Shown in pieces: positions 7,036 to 10,575 of a stretch of DNA of 10,575 nucleotides. The stretch is from Proteocatella sp041738345 (lineage in GTDB: Bacteria > Bacillota > Clostridia > Peptostreptococcales > Filifactoraceae), in contig JBGSPX010000044.1 in NCBI GenBank assembly GCA_041738345.1, positions 1 to 10,575 of the forward strand, written 5' to 3'. A program made the translations under genes and the position numbers. The notes under the pieces are model-generated. The model had not been told where the DNA came from. It worked only from the letters and a program-made list of their open reading frames with translations, and ran no database searches. Numbering within the stretch: position 1 is the stretch's first letter; every line of letters begins with the position of its first letter.

Positions 7036-8679
7036 TTGAAAAAAAATATTAATCATTCATTACGCATTGGAATCATTTCCGTACTTACTCTGATTCTATT
7101 AACAAATGCACTTATTACTTATTATGTTACTCAAAAAAATGTTCAAACCGTGCTTATGGAAAAAGCTATTGCTCGCTCTGAAATGCTTTCTAGAGAAGCT
7201 GCAAATCTTATATCTATGGGAAATTATGAACAAAAACTTCAGGACCTTGTAGACCGAGAAGTTGAACAAGAAGATATAATTTATGCTATAGTAATAGATA
7301 AAAATGCGACTGCTATCGCTCATAGCGATCATCAAAAAATAGGTAAATCCTATGATGATGAATATACAGTTGATGGTGCCAAAAATGGTAATACAAAAAC
7401 TAGTATGTGGTATGCAGAAGTACAAAAAATGTGGGCAAGAGATATAATTGTACCAATATATGTAAATGGAGAACTATTCGGGGGAATAGACCTTGGAATA
7501 ATTCCAGAAATGGGCGTATCTCAAATACTTTTAAAGATAGTATTAAATCAGATAGCTATATGTGTAATAGGAATTCTTATAATGGTAGTATTTATTAATT
7601 TACTTCTAAAAAAATTATTAAAACCACTATTCGATATAAGTGATTACGTTTATTCTAAATCTGATTTAGTATTTTCAGATGACCATTCTAATCAGCTTAT
7701 TGAAGAATATGCTACACGTTCTGATGTAATCGGAATAATAGTTAATAGCGTAAATACAATAATATCTAATATGGCATCCAACATAACTCAAACTTCAAAA
7801 TATATTGAACTTATGGCTGATGGAAACTTTGGATTTGATTTGGATTTTGAATTTAAAGGCGAATTTGCGAAAATAAAAGAATCTTTAATAGATATAAATG
7901 ATTCTATGAACGAAACCTTATCTAGAATAAAATTAGCCGCTGAAGATGTATCAAATGGCTCTCAACAGGTTTCTGATGGTTCTCAATTACTTTCACAGGG
8001 TGCTATGGAGCAATCTAGCAGTATTGATGAATTATCTTCTACTATCCTTGACATTTCAGACCATGTTCAAACCACTGCTCAAAGCGCTTTAAAAGTAAAT
8101 GATGATGCTATAAATGTAGGTTTAAAAATAGAAACTAGTAATCTTCAAATGCAAGATATGGTATCTGCTATGAATGATATAAATTCTAAATCCCAAGAAA
8201 TAAGCAAAATAATAAAAGCTATTGATGATATAGCCTTCCAAACAAATATCCTAGCCCTTAACGCTGCGGTAGAGGCTGCAAGAGCAGGCCAAGCGGGTAA
8301 AGGCTTTGCCGTTGTAGCTGACGAGGTTAGAAATTTGGCTCAAAAATCAGCTGAAGCTGCAAAAAATACAAATATTCTAATTCAAGATTCTATTTTCGCA
8401 GTTGAAAGTGGTACTAAAATTGCAGATGACACTGCCAAAGCCCTTAATATCGTAGTGGAAGATTCTAAAAATATGATTTCTACAATAAACGAAATTTCTG
8501 AAGCTTCTGCTCAGCAATCCGAATCTATCTCACAAGTAACTATGGGTATAGAACAAATTTCAAATGTTGTTCAAACTAATGCTGCAACTGCAGAAGAAAG
8601 TGCCTCTGTAAGTGAAGAACTTTCACATCAAGCTCAAATCCTTATGGATTTAATTGAAAAATTTAACTTAAAAAAATAG
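7036..8679 (+). CDS. Methyl-accepting chemotaxis protein (single-Cache sensor, HAMP, MCP signalling domain)
   Basis: This 547-residue membrane chemoreceptor senses a ligand outside the cell and controls the CheA-CheW kinase. A first membrane helix (about 10-31) is followed by a ~130-residue extracellular sensor (32-163) whose YAIVIDKNATAIAHSDHQ and later DIIVPIYVNGELFGGIDLG resemble a single Cache domain. A second membrane helix spans 164-192. A HAMP-like segment follows (about 192-247, with RSDVIGIIVNSVNTIISNM), then a second HAMP-like repeat (about 252-300, GNFGFDLDFEFKGEFAKIK). The cytoplasmic coiled coil has the conserved hairpin tip at about 396-439 (IDDIAFQTNILALNAAVEAA, then AGKGFAVVADEVRNLA) and Gln/Glu-rich methylation-type helices on both sides. 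No C-terminal CheR-binding pentapeptide is seen. The start is TTG at 7036, with AAGGGAGG (7021-7028) 7 nt upstream. The ligand cannot be told from sequence. No other chemotaxis genes are in the window. Confidence 0.95.
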   Translation: MKKNINHSLRIGIISVLTLILLTNALITYYVTQKNVQTVLMEKAIARSEMLSREAANLISMGNYEQKLQDLVDREVEQEDIIYAIVIDKNATAIAHSDHQKIGKSYDDEYTVDGAKNGNTKTSMWYAEVQKMWARDIIVPIYVNGELFGGIDLGIIPEMGVSQILLKIVLNQIAICVIGILIMVVFINLLLKKLLKPLFDISDYVYSKSDLVFSDDHSNQLIEEYATRSDVIGIIVNSVNTIISNMASNITQTSKYIELMADGNFGFDLDFEFKGEFAKIKESLIDINDSMNETLSRIKLAAEDVSNGSQQVSDGSQLLSQGAMEQSSSIDELSSTILDISDHVQTTAQSALKVNDDAINVGLKIETSNLQMQDMVSAMNDINSKSQEISKIIKAIDDIAFQTNILALNAAVEAARAGQAGKGFAVVADEVRNLAQKSAEAAKNTNILIQDSIFAVESGTKIADDTAKALNIVVEDSKNMISTINEISEASAQQSESISQVTMGIEQISNVVQTNAATAEESASVSEELSHQAQILMDLIEKFNLKK

Positions 8680-8735
8680 ACTATAGATTTTACAGAGACT
8701 GTGAAAAAAAGACAAAAGGACATTTCCGGAATAAA

Positions 8736-8896
8736 TCAGAAAATAATTGCTATGCATGCAAAATGATTAACAAAGATGGATGCAAAGCAGTAATAAGACT
8801 CCAAGTAGGAAAAAATGAAAGCAGCAAATACTGGCTTGGGGTATTTAACGAACTGAAAAAATGTGGAGTATACGTTTTTTCAATAATTGATAAATA
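8736..8896 (+). pseudogene. Degenerate fragment of an IS256-family (mutator) transposase
   Basis: In frame with TAA at 8894-8896, the plus strand encodes CYACKMINKDGCKAVIRLQ followed by VGKNESSKYWLGVFNELKKC and GVYVFSIIDK. This matches the internal segment of IS256-family transposases, usually near xAVYIAIGINLEGYKEVLGLWIG followed by ENESAKFWLGVLNELKNRGV. Only about 50 residues remain out of roughly 400. The catalytic DDE residues on both sides and the terminal repeats are missing, and the similarity fades into the terminator on the right and into unrecognised sequence (8680-8735) on the left. It is a decayed remnant and cannot be functional. It sits between the convergent chemoreceptor and SLH-protein genes. 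Confidence 0.75.
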
Positions 8897-8897
8897 A

Positions 8898-8936
8898 AAA
8901 AATAGACCTTTAGTTTTTTCGTGAAGGTCTATTTTT
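8898..8936. terminator. Bidirectional intrinsic terminator between the chemoreceptor and SLH-protein genes
   Basis: A perfect 13-bp inverted repeat AAAAATAGACCTT / AAGGTCTATTTTT with a 13-nt loop separates the two convergent genes. On the minus strand it ends in a seven-T run 12 nt past the SLH gene stop codon, a strong terminator for that gene. On the plus strand it ends in five Ts and would stop the chemoreceptor transcript about 220 nt past its stop, beyond the transposase remnant. Confidence 0.88.
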
Positions 8937-8948
8937 ATCACTTATAGG

Positions 8949-10575
8949 TTACTTTAAAAATTCATTCAAACGGATAAGTATCGCCATTAATTCTGCTCTA
9001 GTAAGTATTTTTTCTGGTGAAATAGTATTTTCACTTGTACCGACTAAAAGCCCCGTTTTTACACAGTAATCAATTCCTTTTTTATAAGGTGATTCTTGTG
9101 TATCTGTAAAGATAATACTCTCTCTTGTCTCTTCTATCTTACTATCAGTTATTTCATATAATACTTGTGCAAGTAATCCTCTTGTTATAGGTTGTTTTTC
9201 TAGATTACTAACTATTTTCAATGTATCCTCTGATAGTTTAGATCCTATAGATGCAACATTTGCAAATGACCAATGCTCTTTATTAGTAATGTACTTTTCA
9301 ACAGTACTTCTTGGTAATTTCATTTCTGTAATACCATTGAGTAGTAACACTCTATCTAGAAATGTAAAGGTATCTGCTACTTGTAGTGAAGCACTTGGTG
9401 TAAATGTACCATCTGGCATACCTGCTACTAATCCTAATTCAGCAGCTAGCTTAATAGAACCACTTGCCCAATGTCTTTTTGATACATCTGTAAAGGTAAC
9501 ATTCTCAACAGGTTTTAACACAATATGACCACTTAACATAGACTTATCAATACCTAATTTTTCAAGAAGCTCTGGCTTATCTAACATTTCTTGAAGTTGC
9601 TTATCTGTAAATTTATTATTTGTAAGTTTCTTTAATTGCTCTAATGTTAATTCTGCAGTTAAACTTGTGTAAGGCATCTCTTCCTTAAAGTTATTGATGA
9701 TTGCTTCTTTATCTTTCTTAGGTAACTTTTCGATAACTTGTTCTGTTGAAGGTGGCTTAGATGTGCTAGAGCTACCTCCTGAACTATTGCTTCCTCCACT
9801 ACTTGAGCCTCCACTTGAAGAATCCTTTACTTCTCCCTTCGTAACCAAAAAATCACTGTTATGATATATCTCAAACTCTACATATCCATCATAAGATACA
9901 TTCACATTATTTTTAATAGAAACAAGTTCACCTTTTCTTGCATCAAAGTAATAAATACATAAATCTTTTTTCCCCAAATGTTCAATAAATGCAAAGTCTA
10001 CCTTCAATCTAATAGTAGCTTTGCCTGGTAGTTGCCCATTATTTGGAAAAGACAAAACGTATGTGGGTTTATCTTTTACGATTTCTTTTATATTACTTGC
10101 ATTATTACCATTAAACTGGTTAAAATCAGATATACTTACGTTTAAATCAATATCTTTAATATTTTTTGAGTCAATGTCTTTACCATTAAAAACCCACTGA
10201 ATTTCTCCACCTTCTAAAATGATTTCTTTGTTTTCTCCTGCAATTGATTTAAATACATTTCCTGACAGTTTTGATCCTGTTTCATAATTAATACCTATTT
10301 TAGCTGGTGGCTCATTTTCTGAAGGGACTTGAATGTTTTTAATATCTTCAGCTAAGTTAGGATTAGAGGTATTAGTTGTAAAATCAAACCCTGCTCCCTC
10401 ATTAATAACTTTAATTTTCTTTTCTATAACTAAAGCTTTGTATCCATTTTGTAATTCTCGTTCACTGGGATTTTTTATATAGCATTGATTATTTTTGGCT
10501 CTATCACTTATCTCTGCACGTACTAACTCATATTCTCCCGGAAATTGATATTGATCTAAGGTTTTGTTTCCTTTA
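8949..10575 (-). CDS. Cell-surface protein with three C-terminal SLH domains, N-terminus outside window
   Basis: The minus-strand frame has no stop from the right edge down to TAA at 8951-8949, giving the last 541 residues of a larger protein. A TTG at 10055 has been a possible start by length alone, but it lies mid-domain and the frame continues coding upstream, so it is not the start. In order: a beta-rich region (window residues about 1-250), ending in a module with LSFPNNGQLPGKATIRLKV, IYYFDARKGELV and DGYVEFEIYHNSDFLVT, a pattern seen in secreted Firmicutes surface proteins; a Ser/Gly/Pro linker (9747-9821); a helical stretch; and three SLH repeats (about 9336-9497, 9141-9305, 8955-9116). 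SLH1 begins FTDVSKRHWASGSIKLAAEL and SLH3 contains LTRAELMAILIRL. SLH repeats anchor proteins non-covalently to pyruvylated secondary cell-wall polymers. The function of the outer region is unknown. The signal peptide would lie outside the window. Confidence 0.9.
   Translation of the reverse strand, partial: KGNKTLDQYQFPGEYELVRAEISDRAKNNQCYIKNPSERELQNGYKALVIEKKIKVINEGAGFDFTTNTSNPNLAEDIKNIQVPSENEPPAKIGINYETGSKLSGNVFKSIAGENKEIILEGGEIQWVFNGKDIDSKNIKDIDLNVSISDFNQFNGNNASNIKEIVKDKPTYVLSFPNNGQLPGKATIRLKVDFAFIEHLGKKDLCIYYFDARKGELVSIKNNVNVSYDGYVEFEIYHNSDFLVTKGEVKDSSSGGSSSGGSNSSGGSSSTSKPPSTEQVIEKLPKKDKEAIINNFKEEMPYTSLTAELTLEQLKKLTNNKFTDKQLQEMLDKPELLEKLGIDKSMLSGHIVLKPVENVTFTDVSKRHWASGSIKLAAELGLVAGMPDGTFTPSASLQVADTFTFLDRVLLLNGITEMKLPRSTVEKYITNKEHWSFANVASIGSKLSEDTLKIVSNLEKQPITRGLLAQVLYEITDSKIEETRESIIFTDTQESPYKKGIDYCVKTGLLVGTSENTISPEKILTRAELMAILIRLNEFLK
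9747..9821 (-). other. Ser/Gly-rich low-complexity linker in the SLH protein
   Basis: About 25 codons encode runs of Ser and Gly (SSSGGSSSGGSNSSGGSSS) ending TSKPPS. It separates the beta-rich module from the helical and SLH anchor region and is likely a flexible cell-wall-spanning linker. The near-repeated AGTGGAGGA-type codons could make the tract prone to length change between strains. Confidence 0.8.

Noticed and set aside
8750..8941. 63-codon minus-strand reading frame
   Set aside because: It is antisense to the transposase remnant and overlaps the terminator; no ribosome binding site or recognisable protein features.
10053..10055. TTG at 10055 as the start of the SLH-protein gene
   Set aside because: The same frame stays open for another 173 codons to the window edge with coherent coding content, and the TTG falls within a beta-rich domain.
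1..10575. CRISPR array, tRNA or rRNA genes, toxin-antitoxin pair, prophage or defence genes
   Set aside because: Looked for on both strands; no regularly spaced repeats, no tRNA or rRNA signatures and no such protein families were found.

Overview
The window is AT-rich DNA from a low-GC Gram-positive bacterium, most likely an anaerobe of the class Clostridia. This rests on strong GGAGG-type ribosome binding sites, frequent TTG starts, a T-box leader on an aminoacyl-tRNA synthetase gene, an S-layer-homology (SLH) surface protein, and a clostridial-style chemoreceptor. I cannot name the species with confidence.

Layout from left to right. At 1-139 is the left end of an IS3-family (IS150-like) insertion sequence, with the first 22 codons of its OrfA on the minus strand. 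Next is a minus-strand block of housekeeping genes. Read in the direction of transcription, it is valS (6599-3951), a small 4-oxalocrotonate-tautomerase-like gene (3810-3625), pheS (3603-2584) and pheT (2569-188). valS has its own promoter and a T-box leader (about 6874-6631) with a complete terminator/antiterminator switch. The tautomerase gene, pheS and pheT are separated by only 21 and 14 nt and look like one operon. That operon is probably driven by an extended -10 promoter in the valS-tautomerase gap and has no T-box.

Divergent from valS, on the plus strand, is a methyl-accepting chemotaxis protein gene (7036-8679). After it lies a decayed fragment of an IS256-family transposase (about 8736-8896) and a strong bidirectional terminator (8898-8936). 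The right end (8949 to the edge, minus strand) is the C-terminal part of a large secreted surface protein. It has a beta-rich module, a Ser/Gly linker and three SLH cell-wall anchoring repeats. Its reading frame stays open to the window edge, so its start is outside.

The two synthetase loci charge tRNA-Val and tRNA-Phe, and valS is predicted to respond to uncharged tRNA-Val. The chemoreceptor and SLH protein are unrelated surface/sensory functions, and the mobile-element pieces mark both sides of the region. I found no sign of a new defence, toxin or other undescribed system. The points most worth a second look are the tautomerase gene leading the pheST operon, the IS end abutting pheT, and the uncharacterised SLH protein.
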